64,000 bases of DNA, from assembly GCF_000372425.1 (NCBI RefSeq), contig NZ_AQVD01000006.1, positions 1 through 64,000 of the forward strand, given 5' to 3'. The notes beneath the pieces are model-generated. The model was not told the DNA's origin. It ran no database searches and saw only the letters and a list, made by a program, of their open reading frames with translations. Positions 50,663-60,574 of this stretch are shown one piece after another. Positions within the stretch are counted from its first letter, which is position 1. Every line of letters begins with the position of its first letter. The position numbers and the translations under genes were made by a program. This DNA is from Streptococcus ferus DSM 20646. GTDB lineage: Bacteria > Bacillota > Bacilli > Lactobacillales > Streptococcaceae.

Positions 50663-51508
50663 TTATGCCGTTTCATAGCCTAACAAAATACCGCCATCCT
50701 CTGCATAAAAACTGCAGAGACCCGACGTTTTCATTACACTAATATCTGCCTGCGGAAACTGTGCCTTAATGACCCCATCAAGTTGCTGACAAATTTTAGG
50801 ATTGTTGGAATGCGCGATGACAACCTTACCGCCTGCATAGCCTGCCTTTTGCATTTCAGAGAAAGTTGCTGCGACGGCACTTTTTTGCCCTCTCGCTTTC
50901 TGCAAGAGTTCAAGCGTCCCTTGAGAGCTGGCTTCTCCTACCATCCGAATATTTAAAAATCCAACGACCTTACCGACCAATTTACTAAGGCGACCATTCT
51001 TAACCAAATTATCCACCTTGGCTAAGACAAAGAGCAGTTTGGTTTTTTCCTGATATGTAGAGATGCGCTCCACAATCTCTTCAAAAGACAGGCCTAAACC
51101 AATCAATCGGTTTAACTCTAAAACCAATAAATCAATCTCTCCCCCTGCTGACAAGGTATCAATGACATGAATCTGCTTATCGGGGTACCTTTCTAATAAA
51201 AATTGTTTAGCCAGCTGAGCACTGTTCTGGCTGCCCGAAAGAGTACCTGTAATCGTTAAAACAAATAACTTATCAGCGGATTGATAGGCTTTCGCATAGG
51301 CATCTGGGTTAGGACAAGCAGAGCTTGCAGCAGCCGAAGACGCATACATGGTCACCATCATGTTATCAATATCCAACTCCAAATCGTCTACAAACACTTG
51401 ATTGCCGACTTGAATCGTCAAAGGCACACGTTCATAACTGGTATCTGGAGCCAGATTAGGGATTTCTTTAAGGTCACAGCCAGAATCTGCTACAATTTTC
51501 CAAGCCAT
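50663..51508 (-). CDS. DegV family fatty acid-binding protein
   Basis: 281 residues. DegV fold: WKIVADSGCDLKE at the start, TSxACPNP-like loop (SSACPNPDAY), ITGTLSGSQNSAQ, and IDTLSAGGEIDLLVLE. DegV/FakB proteins hold a fatty acid for phosphorylation by FakA; this member is not next to a kinase gene. ATG 51508 has TGGAGG 6 nt upstream. Divergent from a TetR-family regulator with overlapping promoters. Confidence 0.93.
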   Translation of the reverse strand: MAWKIVADSGCDLKEIPNLAPDTSYERVPLTIQVGNQVFVDDLELDIDNMMVTMYASSAAASSACPNPDAYAKAYQSADKLFVLTITGTLSGSQNSAQLAKQFLLERYPDKQIHVIDTLSAGGEIDLLVLELNRLIGLGLSFEEIVERISTYQEKTKLLFVLAKVDNLVKNGRLSKLVGKVVGFLNIRMVGEASSQGTLELLQKARGQKSAVAATFSEMQKAGYAGGKVVIAHSNNPKICQQLDGVIKAQFPQADISVMKTSGLCSFYAEDGGILLGYETA

Positions 51509-51540
51509 GTCATCCTCCAAAATATCTACTTATTTTTAGT

Positions 51541-51569
51541 TTGACAAGCAAACCACTTTCTCCTAAAAT
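51541..51569 (+). promoter_or_regulatory. Promoter of the TetR-family gene
   Basis: TTGACA (51541-51546), 17-bp spacer, TAAAAT (51564-51569), about 66 nt before the ATG. It overlaps the divergent degV promoter. Confidence 0.8.
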
Positions 51570-51576
51570 TATATCA
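51568..51576 (-). promoter_or_regulatory. degV extended -10 promoter
   Basis: TGATATAAT (TGN-TATAAT) on the minus strand, about 60 nt before the degV ATG; it shares bases with the -10 of the divergent regulator gene. Confidence 0.6.
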
Positions 51577-51635
51577 TAGAATGATAAGCCAATTAAAAGA
51601 GACTTGTCAGCTGTCACATGAAAGGAAGGAGTGTC

Positions 51636-52193
51636 ATGGCAGAACGCAAAATGGCGGAAGCTTCTCTAAAAAATCTACAAAAAGCGAATTGGGAAGCCCA
51701 TCTCATTACCAAGGAATCTTTGGAGACAGCCCTGCTTTTTTTGTTGCAGCAAAAGAAGCTATCTGACATTTCGATTTCCGAACTAGTCCTGAAAGTTGGT
51801 GTTTCACGAAATGCCTTTTATCGCCACTACCACAGCAAGGACGAACTACTTAAAAAGCTCTTGAAGAAGAACGTTTTAAAAATTGTCAAAGGGCTTCAGC
51901 GTTTTCACCCCATTAAGGAAAGATATCAAGCTTGGCATTTTCTTTTCAGCCAAGTCAGACAGCAAAAAGAGCTGCTTCACCTAGCCAAACACAGTCATTT
52001 TGACCAGTGGCTCAAGGATATTGTCACAGAAGGACTGGAGCGCTATCAAAGACGTAAACAGAGAATCTTAGCAGACTATGTTAATACATTTTGGGCTAGT
52101 GCTGTTATCTCGGTTTTATCCAAGTGGATTCGTGATGGCATGATTATTCCTGAGGAGGAAATGGCTCATATTGACCTGCCTCTTTTACCGTAA
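51636..52193 (+). CDS. TetR/AcrR family transcriptional regulator
   Basis: 185 residues. Helix-turn-helix at ~37-65 (ISISELVLKVGVSRNAFYRHYHSKDELLKKLL), then a helical ligand-binding domain of the TetR_C_33/DhaS-like sort. The ATG at 51636 is chosen for GGAAGGA 5 nt upstream; an ATG six codons earlier has none. Divergent from degV with overlapping promoters, so it may control degV and itself. Ligand unknown. Confidence 0.88.
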   Translation: MAERKMAEASLKNLQKANWEAHLITKESLETALLFLLQQKKLSDISISELVLKVGVSRNAFYRHYHSKDELLKKLLKKNVLKIVKGLQRFHPIKERYQAWHFLFSQVRQQKELLHLAKHSHFDQWLKDIVTEGLERYQRRKQRILADYVNTFWASAVISVLSKWIRDGMIIPEEEMAHIDLPLLP

Positions 52194-52202
52194 TATCTAA
52201 AA

Positions 52203-52375
52203 TGAGGCTGGGCAATAAGTCCAACCCCTTTTTTGGAGTTCGTGATAATATCTTGACGCAGTGGTTGATTGGCAGATTTGTTCGTGTCTCACACTCCAAA
52301 TCTGACCTAATCAACTGTGCGGGGGTGGGAAAACGAACTCTTTTTCGACTTGTCGAGTTCTTTCCCACTCCCATT
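52203..52375. repeat. Structured intergenic element (possible streptococcal repeat)
   Basis: Three hairpins lie in a row: a terminator-like one (GGCTGGGC...TCCAACCCC then TTTTTT, 52208-52234), a bulged one (GTTGATT-GG-CAGATTT ... AAATCTG-ACCT-AATCAAC, ~52263-52315), and a third (GTGGGAAAACGAACTC ... GAGTTCTTTCCCAC, ~52325-52370). The composition is unlike ordinary intergenic DNA and the element intrudes into the 3' end of the Cof gene. No second copy is seen in this window, so repeat status is inferred. Confidence 0.5.
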
Positions 52376-53194
52376 TTTTAAGACATATTTTTCAATGGCA
52401 AGTGCGACTCCTGCCTGGTCATTGTTGGCTGTTATGGCATCGGCCAGCTCTTTTGTTTGACCATCAGCATTGCCCATGGCTACTCCAAGACCGGCATAGG
52501 TCAGCATCTCGATGTCATTGCTGGCATCCCCCAAAGCCATGACCTGACCCGCATGAATCCCCAGCCTATCTGCCAACCGATTGAGGCTTGAAGCCTTGTT
52601 GACACCAAACGGCATCGCTTCAAAGACATAGTCTAAGCCTCTGACTGTATGAAAATGCTGGGACAGGAGCGGCTCAGCTTTTTCCTGAAAACCATCCAAA
52701 GGTTGGGAGTGATCCATAAACAACCCCAGCAAGACAGGTTCCGTCTGCCTGATCAATTCCTCAAAACTAACGGCTTTCGCCTGATGAAAGGCCGTCTCAG
52801 CGTCTCTAGCCACAATATCAGAGACCTCATCCCCAATAACATACATGGTCGTTGGTGTCATAAAGACTAGACTCGGCTGAGGAGACTGCTGCCAATTGTC
52901 ATAGAGCATCTGCAGTTGATCTTTGGTTAAGTCATGATAGTCAAAAAGCTGCCAGCCTTCTGTCTGGTAAGTGGTGCAGCCATTATTGCCTATAACAAAC
53001 TCCTCTCCACCAAGTCCGAGTTCTTGAAAATAGGGCTTGATTCCCATAACAGGGCGGCCTGAACAGAGAACAATTTTGACCCCTTCTCGGGCAGCCCGCC
53101 TGATGGCTTCAATATTACGCGGCGGAATCCTTTTATCCGAATCCAGCAGTGTCCCATCCAAATCAATAGCAATTAAGCGAATATCCTGCGTCAT
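52307..53194 (-). CDS. Cof-type HAD-IIB phosphatase with altered C-terminus
   Basis: 295 residues. HAD motifs: IAIDLDGTLLDSDK (nucleophile Asp), CSGRP, KASSLNRLAD and GDASNDIEML. It should dephosphorylate a small sugar or nucleotide phosphate. The normal Cof end is near EKYVLKNG (~273); the final ~22 residues (SGKELDKSKKSSFSHPRTVD) are encoded by the intergenic hairpin element. The start overlaps the stop of the paralogue upstream as ATGA-type coupling. Confidence 0.9.
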   Translation of the reverse strand: MTQDIRLIAIDLDGTLLDSDKRIPPRNIEAIRRAAREGVKIVLCSGRPVMGIKPYFQELGLGGEEFVIGNNGCTTYQTEGWQLFDYHDLTKDQLQMLYDNWQQSPQPSLVFMTPTTMYVIGDEVSDIVARDAETAFHQAKAVSFEELIRQTEPVLLGLFMDHSQPLDGFQEKAEPLLSQHFHTVRGLDYVFEAMPFGVNKASSLNRLADRLGIHAGQVMALGDASNDIEMLTYAGLGVAMGNADGQTKELADAITANNDQAGVALAIEKYVLKNGSGKELDKSKKSSFSHPRTVD

Positions 53195-54024
53195 ACATCA
53201 TTACTCCCCAAAGCCCATGTCTCAATAGCGTAAGCAACACCTGCTTCGTCATTAGTCAAAGAGACTTTATCGGCTGCTTGTCGGATTGATTCACTGGCAT
53301 TGCCCATAGCAACACTCAGACCGGCAAAACTCAGCATTTCAAGATCGTTAGGTGCATCTCCAATAGCCATGATGTCTCGAGGATTAATCAGCAAATGTTC
53401 AGCCAAAGCTTTTAGGCCACTGGCTTTTGTAATCCCCTTAGGCATCACCTCATAGAGATAAGACTGACTTCTGACCGTGCTGAATTGGCTGGACAGCCTG
53501 TCGTCAACCGACCGCTCAAATTGATCCAGATTAGCCTCTTCTCCCATATACATGGCCTGAAAAATAGGTGTTTTCAAGGCTTTTAAGCCTTTGAACGAAA
53601 TGGGCTTGGCTTTTGTAAATACGAGACTGGCATCATAAGCAACGAGATCGGAAACACTTTGCCCCATAACCAAAAAATGATTGGCTTCGGTCAAGGTCAG
53701 TTCAATCTGATGGTTTTGTGCGATAAGACGCTCTAGGCCTTGGATGTCATCAAGACTTAGCTCATGGTAGCTCAGAAGCTCCCACTTTCCTTTTTCAATC
53801 TGATGGGTCGAACAGCCATTGTTTAAAACAGCGTATTCAGCCTGATGCCCCAAATCCAGATCCTTAAAATAAGGTTCAACTCCTGATTGCGGCCGTCCCG
53901 TACACAGAACAATCTTAATGCCTTCTTGGGCAGCCTTCTGAATGGCTTTGATGTTCTCGGCAGGGATTTTTTTGTGACGATTAAGCAAAGTGCCATCCAA
54001 ATCAATAGCAATCATTTTGATCAT
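53191..54024 (-). CDS. Cof-type HAD-IIB phosphatase
   Basis: 277 residues. IAIDLDGTLLNRHKK, CTGRPQSGVEPYF, KASGLKALAEHL and GDAPNDLEMLSFAG show an intact HAD-IIB enzyme. It is a paralogue of the next gene (same layout and motifs), suggesting an old tandem duplication. Substrate unknown. It starts a two-gene operon with its own promoter. Confidence 0.92.
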   Translation of the reverse strand: MIKMIAIDLDGTLLNRHKKIPAENIKAIQKAAQEGIKIVLCTGRPQSGVEPYFKDLDLGHQAEYAVLNNGCSTHQIEKGKWELLSYHELSLDDIQGLERLIAQNHQIELTLTEANHFLVMGQSVSDLVAYDASLVFTKAKPISFKGLKALKTPIFQAMYMGEEANLDQFERSVDDRLSSQFSTVRSQSYLYEVMPKGITKASGLKALAEHLLINPRDIMAIGDAPNDLEMLSFAGLSVAMGNASESIRQAADKVSLTNDEAGVAYAIETWALGSNDV

Positions 54025-54058
54025 GGTCTCTCCTAACGCTCATTAAACTCTTATCTTT

Positions 54059-54087
54059 AGTCTAACATAATCGGAGGCATTTACCAA
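54059..54087 (-). promoter_or_regulatory. Probable promoter of the Cof phosphatase pair
   Basis: TTGGTA (54082-54087), 17-bp spacer, TAGACT (54059-54064) on the minus strand, about 35 nt before the start. Confidence 0.5.
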
Positions 54088-54091
54088 TCTG

Positions 54092-54124
54092 AGATTTAAA
54101 AAGTCCAGAAAAAGTTCTGGACAG
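54092..54124 (-). terminator. copYAZ terminator
   Basis: GTCCAGAA/TTCTGGAC stem with a 4-nt loop, then TTTTTAAA on the minus strand, just after copZ. Confidence 0.88.
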
Positions 54125-54131
54125 CTGTCTA

Positions 54132-54332
54132 TCATTCTGAGCCTAGCTTATACGGACTTCCCTTTAGGGCTCGCTTAAGCGACCATTTGCTGGGATTGCC
54201 TGTAATGGTTACTAGGGACTGCTCTAGGTCAACAGTAACGTTTTCAACTTTTTTTAAAGCTGAAAACCGCTCGGTAACATTATCAGCACAGCCTTGGCAT
54301 TTAAGGCCGCTAATGGCATAGGTTTTTTCCAT
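54132..54332 (-). CDS. copZ: Copper chaperone CopZ
   Basis: 66 residues, one heavy-metal-associated domain with the CxxC copper site in GLKCQGCADNV. It carries Cu(I) to CopY or CopA. Last gene of copY-copA-copZ, 13 bp after copA. Confidence 0.93.
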   Translation of the reverse strand: MEKTYAISGLKCQGCADNVTERFSALKKVENVTVDLEQSLVTITGNPSKWSLKRALKGSPYKLGSE

Positions 54333-54345
54333 AAGATTCCTCCTC

Positions 54346-56574
54346 TTATAATGACATGATTTTGAGACGAAGGGCGTTGAGCACGACTGATACTGAGCTA
54401 AAACTCATGGCCAGCCCAGCAATCATGGGATCCAATAAAGGACCGCCGAAAAGATGAAGAACGCCCATAGCAATAGGGATAGACAAAATATTGTAGATAA
54501 AGGCCCAAAAAAGGTTTTCTTTAATGTTCTTAATGGTCGCACGGCTAATTTTCAGCATCTTGATCACATCCAGCATAGCTGGTTTCATCAGAACAATATC
54601 CGCTGACTCTATGGCAATATCTGTCCCTGAGCCCATGGAAATACCGATATCGGCTGTTGCTAACGCTGGTGCATCATTGATCCCATCACCAACCATGGCC
54701 ACCTTCTTTCCTTGCGCCTGCAAATCTGAAATGACTTGTGACTTTTCGTGCGGCAGCAGCTGACTGACAAGATGAGGAATGCCAGCTTCTTTGGCAATCG
54801 CCTGTGCAGTCTGCTCGTTATCCCCTGTTAACATAACGAGTTCAAATCCCATTTTTTGCAGTTCAGCAAGCATTTCCTTGCTGTCATCCTTTAGACGGTC
54901 AGCAAGAGTCACGAGCCCAATTAACTCTCGATCTGCAGCAATAAAGACTGGGGTTTCTCCCCGAGCAGTGGCTGCTGCAAAATCTGACTGAGCTCTCTGA
55001 AGAGAGATCCCCTCTCTTAACAACAACTTATCATTGCCAATTAAGAGTTGCCGTCCTTGAACCACCCCTTCTAATCCATACCCTGTCAAGGACTTAAAAT
55101 GCTTGACAGGCCATAAATCAAGCCTCTCTTCTTTTGCAGCCGCAACAATAGCCTGACTTAAGGGATGTTCTGATAAGGTTTCTAAAGAAGCAGCCAGCTG
55201 CAAAAGATTGACCTCCTGGTCATAAGAAAAAATCTGAGCAAGCTGAGGGCGTCCCTGGGTAATGGTTCCCGTCTTATCAAAAACAATGGTATCCACTTCC
55301 TGCGCCATTTCTAAAATATCGCCCCGCTTAAAAAGGATACCATTCTCAGCTGCACGGCCTGTACCAACCATAATCGCGGTCGGGGTTGCCAAGCCTAGAG
55401 CACAAGGACAGGCAATGACCAAAACTGCAACGGCAGCCGTCATCGAGAAAGTCAAGTTTTCTCCCATGATAAAGAACCAAAACAAGCCTGTTAAAAGCGC
55501 CAAGACGATAACCACCGGAACAAAAAGTCCAGAGACTTTGTCTGCAATTTTAGCGATCGGAGCCTTGGTCTGCTGAGCCTCTTCAACAAGCTTTATAATT
55601 TGCGCCAAAAGGGTTTCATTGCCTACTTTCTCAGCTTTGAAGCGGAAACTTCCCTGCCCATTGATAGAGCCTCCAAAAACATGGCTGTCTTTGTCTTTCT
55701 CAACTGGGATAGCCTCCCCAGTCAGCATGGACTCATCAACTGAAGAACTCCCTGAAAGAACAAGTCCATCAAGCGGAATCTTTTCTCCTGGCTTCACCAA
55801 GATAATATCTCCTAACTCAACGGTTTCAATAGGCAGCATGCTTTCTTGCCCCGCTCTAATCACTCTAGCCTCCTTGGCAGATAGAGAAATCAGCTTTTTG
55901 AGTGCATCGGATGTCCTGCCTCGAGACAAACTTTCCAAATATTTTCCCAAAGTGATAAGCGTCAGAATAACTCCCACCGATTCATAATAGAGCGCATGCA
56001 CGTGGTGGTGGTGTCCCAAATAAATATGGTAGGTCCCATAAAGGCTGTATAAAAAGGCAGCGCTGGTCGCTAAAGCCACCAAGGAGTCCATATTAGGATG
56101 CCGTCTAAAAAGTGCCCTAAATCCATTCAGGTAAAAGGCTCGATTGATGACAATCACCGGAATGGTCAGAAACAGCAAGAAAAGAGCGTAGTTAAGTGGC
56201 GATTCATTCGGGTCTAAAAAAGAGGGCAGAGAGAGGCCAATCATAGGTCCCATAGCAGCATAAAAAAGCGGAAGGGTAAAAATAAGGGAGGCAAACAAGC
56301 GCCGTGTCATTTGGGCAAGTTTATCTTCCTCTCGCTCTTTCTGACTGGTCTGGCTGCCAGCTGTAATGAGCTTGGCCTGATAACCCGCTTGAGCAACCGC
56401 TCTTTCGATTGCTTCTGAACCCAGTTTAGACTGGTCAAAATCGATCGTCATTTTCTCAGTCGTCAGGTTAACAGCAGCCTGGTTCACACCGTCCAGCTTT
56501 TTGACAGCCTTTTCTACGGTAAGTGCACAGGAAGCACAGGTCATGCCGTCAATCATAAAAACTTTTTCACTCAT
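54346..56574 (-). CDS. copA: Copper-exporting P1B-type ATPase CopA
   Basis: 742 residues from the ATG at 56574. One N-terminal metal-binding domain (GMTCASC), eight membrane helices, the CPC metal-transport motif ([15 protein letters not shown]), TGEAIPVEK, phosphorylation site [11 protein letters not shown] (SEHPLS) and [11 protein letters not shown] His-rich loop ([10 protein letters not shown]) lies between two early helices. It pumps Cu(I) out of the cell. The start overlaps the copY end as ATGA; an earlier in-frame start runs inside copY. Confidence 0.95.
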   Translation of the reverse strand: MSEKVFMIDGMTCASCALTVEKAVKKLDGVNQAAVNLTTEKMTIDFDQSKLGSEAIERAVAQAGYQAKLITAGSQTSQKEREEDKLAQMTRRLFASLIFTLPLFYAAMGPMIGLSLPSFLDPNESPLNYALFLLFLTIPVIVINRAFYLNGFRALFRRHPNMDSLVALATSAAFLYSLYGTYHIYLGHHHHVHALYYESVGVILTLITLGKYLESLSRGRTSDALKKLISLSAKEARVIRAGQESMLPIETVELGDIILVKPGEKIPLDGLVLSGSSSVDESMLTGEAIPVEKDKDSHVFGGSINGQGSFRFKAEKVGNETLLAQIIKLVEEAQQTKAPIAKIADKVSGLFVPVVIVLALLTGLFWFFIMGENLTFSMTAAVAVLVIACPCALGLATPTAIMVGTGRAAENGILFKRGDILEMAQEVDTIVFDKTGTITQGRPQLAQIFSYDQEVNLLQLAASLETLSEHPLSQAIVAAAKEERLDLWPVKHFKSLTGYGLEGVVQGRQLLIGNDKLLLREGISLQRAQSDFAAATARGETPVFIAADRELIGLVTLADRLKDDSKEMLAELQKMGFELVMLTGDNEQTAQAIAKEAGIPHLVSQLLPHEKSQVISDLQAQGKKVAMVGDGINDAPALATADIGISMGSGTDIAIESADIVLMKPAMLDVIKMLKISRATIKNIKENLFWAFIYNILSIPIAMGVLHLFGGPLLDPMIAGLAMSFSSVSVVLNALRLKIMSL

Positions 56575-57008
56575 GAGGTCACCTCCAAATGATGAGAGCA
56601 GGTGCATTGACCCGGAATACAGTCACAAGAGACAGATGCTACAGCCTTATCTTTTTTGCTGGACAGCAACCTCTCCAAAGAGGCAATATCTGCTCTTGTC
56701 ATCGGTGTTTTTTGAATCAGTTCCGCCAAAAGCGTTTTATGCTTACGGACGCAGATCCTGGCAAAAAGATCTGACACCTCTTCTTCCAAGGCCCTATCTT
56801 CCTCAATTAAGGAACGATAGAGGAACTTTTTCCCGTGGCGCTGACTACCCAAACAGCCTTTCTCAACAAGTCTCGCAATGAGGGTCTTAACAGTTGAAGG
56901 CGACCAGTTATTTTTCTGGTTTAAAACCGCAATGACCTGGCTGCTGCTAGCTTCGCCCAAGGCCCAAAAAACCCGCATAACCTCCCACTCCGCTTGTGAA
57001 ATTCCCAT
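56571..57008 (-). CDS. copY: Copper-responsive repressor CopY
   Basis: 145 residues. BlaI/MecI-type winged helix at 1-~80 ([24 protein letters not shown]) and the C-terminal metal site [10 protein letters not shown] (CxCx4CxC) that swaps zinc for copper. It represses its own operon until copper binds. Two cop boxes lie in its promoter. Confidence 0.95.
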   Translation of the reverse strand: MGISQAEWEVMRVFWALGEASSSQVIAVLNQKNNWSPSTVKTLIARLVEKGCLGSQRHGKKFLYRSLIEEDRALEEEVSDLFARICVRKHKTLLAELIQKTPMTRADIASLERLLSSKKDKAVASVSCDCIPGQCTCSHHLEVTS

Positions 57009-57026
57009 ACTAGAACTCCTTTCGAC

Positions 57027-57036
57027 GACATTTGTA
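57027..57036. promoter_or_regulatory. cop box, proximal
   Basis: TACAAATGTC on the minus strand fits the CopY operator KACANNTGTM, placed between the -10 and the copY start. Confidence 0.8.
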
Positions 57037-57041
57037 AATCT

Positions 57042-57070
57042 ATTTTAAAACTTTTGTCTACAATTGTCAA
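57042..57070 (-). promoter_or_regulatory. copYAZ promoter
   Basis: TTGACA (57065-57070), 17-bp spacer, TAAAAT (57042-57047) on the minus strand, with AAAGGAG before the copY ATG. Confidence 0.85.
57059..57068. promoter_or_regulatory. cop box, distal
   Basis: GACAATTGTA on the minus strand fits KACANNTGTA and overlaps the -35, so CopY binding here blocks polymerase. Confidence 0.82.
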
Positions 57071-57079
57071 TATATAGAC

Positions 57080-57112
57080 AATTAAAAAAGAAGTTTAAAA
57101 ACTTCTTTTTTA
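57080..57112 (-). terminator. rbfA terminator
   Basis: AAAAAAGAAGTTT and AAACTTCTTTTTT arms with a short loop; the T-run follows on the minus strand and overlaps the rbfA stop. Confidence 0.85.
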
Positions 57113-57466
57113 GTCCTGATTCTTTTTCTCCAAGTCACGGAGCATTTGATCAATCTTATTTCCATAGGTAATCGACTCGTCCTTGATAAATGTCAAATCA
57201 GGAATTTTATACATCTGAAGATTCTTGCCAAGTTCACGTTTGATTGTTCCTTTAGCCTTGGTCAAACCCTCTTGGGCTTTCTGATTGTCTGAAGCAAGGT
57301 CACTCATGACACTGTAGTAGACCTTCGCCACAGATAAATCGCCCAGCATCTGAACATCTGTGATGGTGACGCCTGCGACTCTCGGATCACGGACCTTTTT
57401 TTGCAAGATTTCATTAACTTCGCGTTTGATTTCCATTCCAACACGATCAACTCGAAAATGTGACAT
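57110..57466 (-). CDS. rbfA: 30S ribosome-binding factor A
   Basis: 118 residues. RbfA KH-like fold: [47 protein letters not shown] and [14 protein letters not shown]. It helps mature the 30S subunit, acting on the 16S 5' end. Last gene of the rimP-infB operon, 63 bp after infB. Confidence 0.97.
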   Translation of the reverse strand: MSHFRVDRVGMEIKREVNEILQKKVRDPRVAGVTITDVQMLGDLSVAKVYYSVMSDLASDNQKAQEGLTKAKGTIKRELGKNLQMYKIPDLTFIKDESITYGNKIDQMLRDLEKKNQD

Positions 57467-57529
57467 AGATTTCCTTTCTATGGGTCTCCCATAAGGCTAA
57501 ACACGATTCTCGATAGAAATCACCTGAAC

Positions 57530-60253
57530 TCAGCGTTTAATTTCCTCGAGAACATAAGCTTCAATCGTATCATCTACCTGAAGGTCATTATAGTTTTCAA
57601 TCATCAGTCCGCCTTCTTGAGCATTGCCGACTTCCTTAACATCGTCCTTATAATGTTTCAGGCTGGCTAATTTGCCATCAAAAATCACCACACCATCACG
57701 AATAACACGAACGCTGGAATCACGTGTCACCTTACCGTTCAGAACCATAAAGCCACCAATGGTACCCACTTTAGAGACTTTGAAGGTTTCTCGGATAATA
57801 GCTTCCCCAATAATTTTTTCTTCGAATTCTGGGTCAAGCATTCCCTTCATGGCATCCTCTACCTCTTCAATCACTTTATAAATGATACTGTGCAGACGAA
57901 TTTCTACCTCGTCAGTCTCAGCCTGCTGACGAGCTTGAGGCGTAGGACGTACATTGAAACCAATGATGATGGCATTTGAGGCCTCTGCCAGTGTGATATC
58001 TGACTCATTAATAGCACCAACAGCGGAGTGGACAACATTTACCTTAACCCCTTCTACTTCAATCTTCAGTAAAGAAGCGGCCAGAGCTTCAACCGACCCC
58101 TGCACATCAGCCTTAATAATCACATTAACAGACTTGACTTCCCCTGCCTTGAGGGTGTCGAAGAGATTTTCCAGGCTGACCCGCTGAGTGTTCTGACGCT
58201 GTTTCAGAAGGGCACGTTTGGCACGCTCTTCACCAGCCGCACGCGCAGCTTTTTCATCTTCATAGACGGCAAAATGGTCACCAGCCATCGGCGTTTCATT
58301 CAAACCGGTAATTGAAACCGGTGTTGACGGTTCAGCAACCTTAATCCGGCGGCCTAGGTCATTGGTCATGGCACGAACACGACCAAAGGTGTTGCCCACA
58401 ACAATTGGGTCATGCACATTAAGAGTTCCCTGTTGAACAAGGAGGGTTGCAACAGCCCCTTTTCCTTTATCCAGACGGGCTTCAATAACGGTACCAATCG
58501 CACGAACAGTTGGATCGGCCTTGAGTTCCTGGATTTCAGCAACCAAGAGAACAGTCTCTAGGAGTTCATCAATATTCTGACCAAATTTGGCTGAAATTTC
58601 AACAAACTCAGAGTCTCCGCCCCAGGCTGTTGAGATAACACCATGTTCAGCCAACTCACCAATGACACGCTCAGGATTAGCACCCGGCTTATCAATTTTA
58701 TTGATGGCTACAATGATGGGAACATACGCAGCCTTAGAGTGGTTGATGGCTTCAATGGTCTGAGGCATCACACCGTCATCAGCCGCAACAATCAGAATCG
58801 TGATATCTGTGACCGAAGCGCCGCGCGCACGCATACTGGTGAAGGCCGCATGTCCTGGAGTATCTAGGAAGGTAATCTTCTTGCCACCCTCTTCAATCTG
58901 ATAGGCTCCGATATGCTGGGTGATGCCGCCTGCCTCTCCGGTAGCGACACGGGAATTGCGAAGCGTATCCAGAAGGGTCGTTTTCCCGTGGTCAACGTGT
59001 CCCATGATGGTAACGACAGGAGCGCGCTCAACCATTTTGTCCGGATTGAGGTAGCCATCTTCGGCGAAGAAACGTTCAATATCAGCATTATCAACTTCAA
59101 CCTTTTGATGTGCTTCGATACCATAATCCACCATGAGCAGTTCAATAGTATCGGCATCCAGAGACTGGTTCTGAGTTGCCATAACTCCCATCATAAAGAG
59201 TTTTTTAACAATTTCTGCTGGTTCGCGTTTAATGCGTTTCGCAATTTCAGCAACTGTCATGCCTTCAGTGTATTCGAACTCTTTTGGCAATTCATGGAAT
59301 TTACGTTCCGTAACTGGTTTTGGTGCCGCAGCAGTCCGGTTATTTTTGCCTTTTTTATTCTTTTTATTAGTGTTCCAGTTACTATTTCTTTGATTTCTCA
59401 CTTGGTTTTGGTTATTCCGACTTTTCTTATTTTTTGCTTGTTTTGGCCCATCTTCATTTTCGTGCGCAAAGTCACGGGTCTTCTCTGGACGGTTTTGTTT
59501 TTTACGACGCGTATCAGTAGCGGCAGGTTTACTTGGAGCTGCCGCAGCCGCTTGATTTCTTTCTTTAGCCTGTCTTGATTCTGCTCGTTCACGTTCTGCT
59601 TGACGCTTTGCTTCTTGGGCCTCGTGGAAACGTGTCTCACTCTGGCGAGAATATTCCGCATTTTGCTCTGCTTTTAAGGCAGCTGCCCTCGCTTTGAAAT
59701 CAATACGGCCACCCGCCTGATTGGAGCGGTTGTCAGCTGCATTTTGCGAGCGATTGGCCGCCTGATGGCGTCCATCCTGACGATTATCCGTCTGTGATCT
59801 TCGGTTTTGATACTGATCTTTATCCTGATAACTTGGACGATTTGACGGACGACGGTCATTCGTTCTCTGACGGTGGTCTCCCTGCTGTTTGCGTCGTTCA
59901 GCTTCGGCTTTCGCTTTAGCTTCACGTTCAGCTTTAAAGTTTCGCATCTGTGGTCTTGGCCTTAAAGGCTTTTTGGCAGCTGGCGCCTGTACTGCCTTGT
60001 CAGCAGCCGTATTTTGAGGAGCATCAGCAAAAGGTTTGTTTTCTGCCAGTGCTGGCTTTGGAGCCGACGCTGACTGAGAGGCACTTTTAGCCGCTGGCTG
60101 AGAAAAGCTATCGCGGATTTTTTGTGCCGCACTTTCCTCCACACTTGATGCGTGACTTTTGACGTCAAGCCCTAGTTCTTTAGCCTTATCGACAATCTCT
60201 TTACTTTCCTTGCCTAATTCTTTGGCAATTTCATATAATCTTTTCTTAGACAA
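57530..60253 (-). CDS. infB: Translation initiation factor IF-2
   Basis: 907 residues. IF2_N region ([24 protein letters not shown]), then a ~300-residue charged, Gln/Arg/Lys-rich linker, a second IF2_N ([21 protein letters not shown]), and the G domain with [23 protein letters not shown] and SAKFG. C-terminal domains II-IV follow. It brings fMet-tRNA to the 30S subunit. 18-19 bp after ylxQ. Confidence 0.98.
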   Translation of the reverse strand: MSKKRLYEIAKELGKESKEIVDKAKELGLDVKSHASSVEESAAQKIRDSFSQPAAKSASQSASAPKPALAENKPFADAPQNTAADKAVQAPAAKKPLRPRPQMRNFKAEREAKAKAEAERRKQQGDHRQRTNDRRPSNRPSYQDKDQYQNRRSQTDNRQDGRHQAANRSQNAADNRSNQAGGRIDFKARAAALKAEQNAEYSRQSETRFHEAQEAKRQAERERAESRQAKERNQAAAAAPSKPAATDTRRKKQNRPEKTRDFAHENEDGPKQAKNKKSRNNQNQVRNQRNSNWNTNKKNKKGKNNRTAAAPKPVTERKFHELPKEFEYTEGMTVAEIAKRIKREPAEIVKKLFMMGVMATQNQSLDADTIELLMVDYGIEAHQKVEVDNADIERFFAEDGYLNPDKMVERAPVVTIMGHVDHGKTTLLDTLRNSRVATGEAGGITQHIGAYQIEEGGKKITFLDTPGHAAFTSMRARGASVTDITILIVAADDGVMPQTIEAINHSKAAYVPIIVAINKIDKPGANPERVIGELAEHGVISTAWGGDSEFVEISAKFGQNIDELLETVLLVAEIQELKADPTVRAIGTVIEARLDKGKGAVATLLVQQGTLNVHDPIVVGNTFGRVRAMTNDLGRRIKVAEPSTPVSITGLNETPMAGDHFAVYEDEKAARAAGEERAKRALLKQRQNTQRVSLENLFDTLKAGEVKSVNVIIKADVQGSVEALAASLLKIEVEGVKVNVVHSAVGAINESDITLAEASNAIIIGFNVRPTPQARQQAETDEVEIRLHSIIYKVIEEVEDAMKGMLDPEFEEKIIGEAIIRETFKVSKVGTIGGFMVLNGKVTRDSSVRVIRDGVVIFDGKLASLKHYKDDVKEVGNAQEGGLMIENYNDLQVDDTIEAYVLEEIKR

Positions 60254-60271
60254 ATCTTGTCCTCCTATTCC

Positions 60272-60574
60272 TTAGTCCATAAGAGTCCTCATTTTCTTTG
60301 AAAATCCAGTGTCCGTTACAGCCAGCACTTTACGGCTGCGTCCGATAGCGGCACTTAATTCCAGTGTTGAAAACACTGTGGAGACTTTTATATTGTAATA
60401 GTTACTTTTATCAGTTATTTTCTTGGTCAAATTCGGGCCTGCATCCTGCGAGAGAAAAATCAGTTTGGCCTGACGAGACTGGATGGCCTTAATGGTCAAC
60501 TCTTCACCCGAAATAATTTTTCCTGCTTTTTGGGCAAGTCCCAGCAGATTTGACAATCTTTCTTTTTTATTCAA
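60272..60574 (-). CDS. ylxQ: YlxQ, L7Ae-family RNA-binding protein
   Basis: About 100 residues from a TTG at 60574. L7Ae/L30e fold: NLLGLAQKAGKIISGEELTIKAIQSRQAKLIFLSQDAGPN. Family members start NKxERLSNLLGLAQ, so a longer frame reaching into ylxR is rejected. The TTG overlaps the ylxR stop as TTGAATAA, with AAGAAGAGAG upstream. It likely binds kink-turn RNA; no fixed role. Confidence 0.9.
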   Translation of the reverse strand: MNKKERLSNLLGLAQKAGKIISGEELTIKAIQSRQAKLIFLSQDAGPNLTKKITDKSNYYNIKVSTVFSTLELSAAIGRSRKVLAVTDTGFSKKMRTLMD

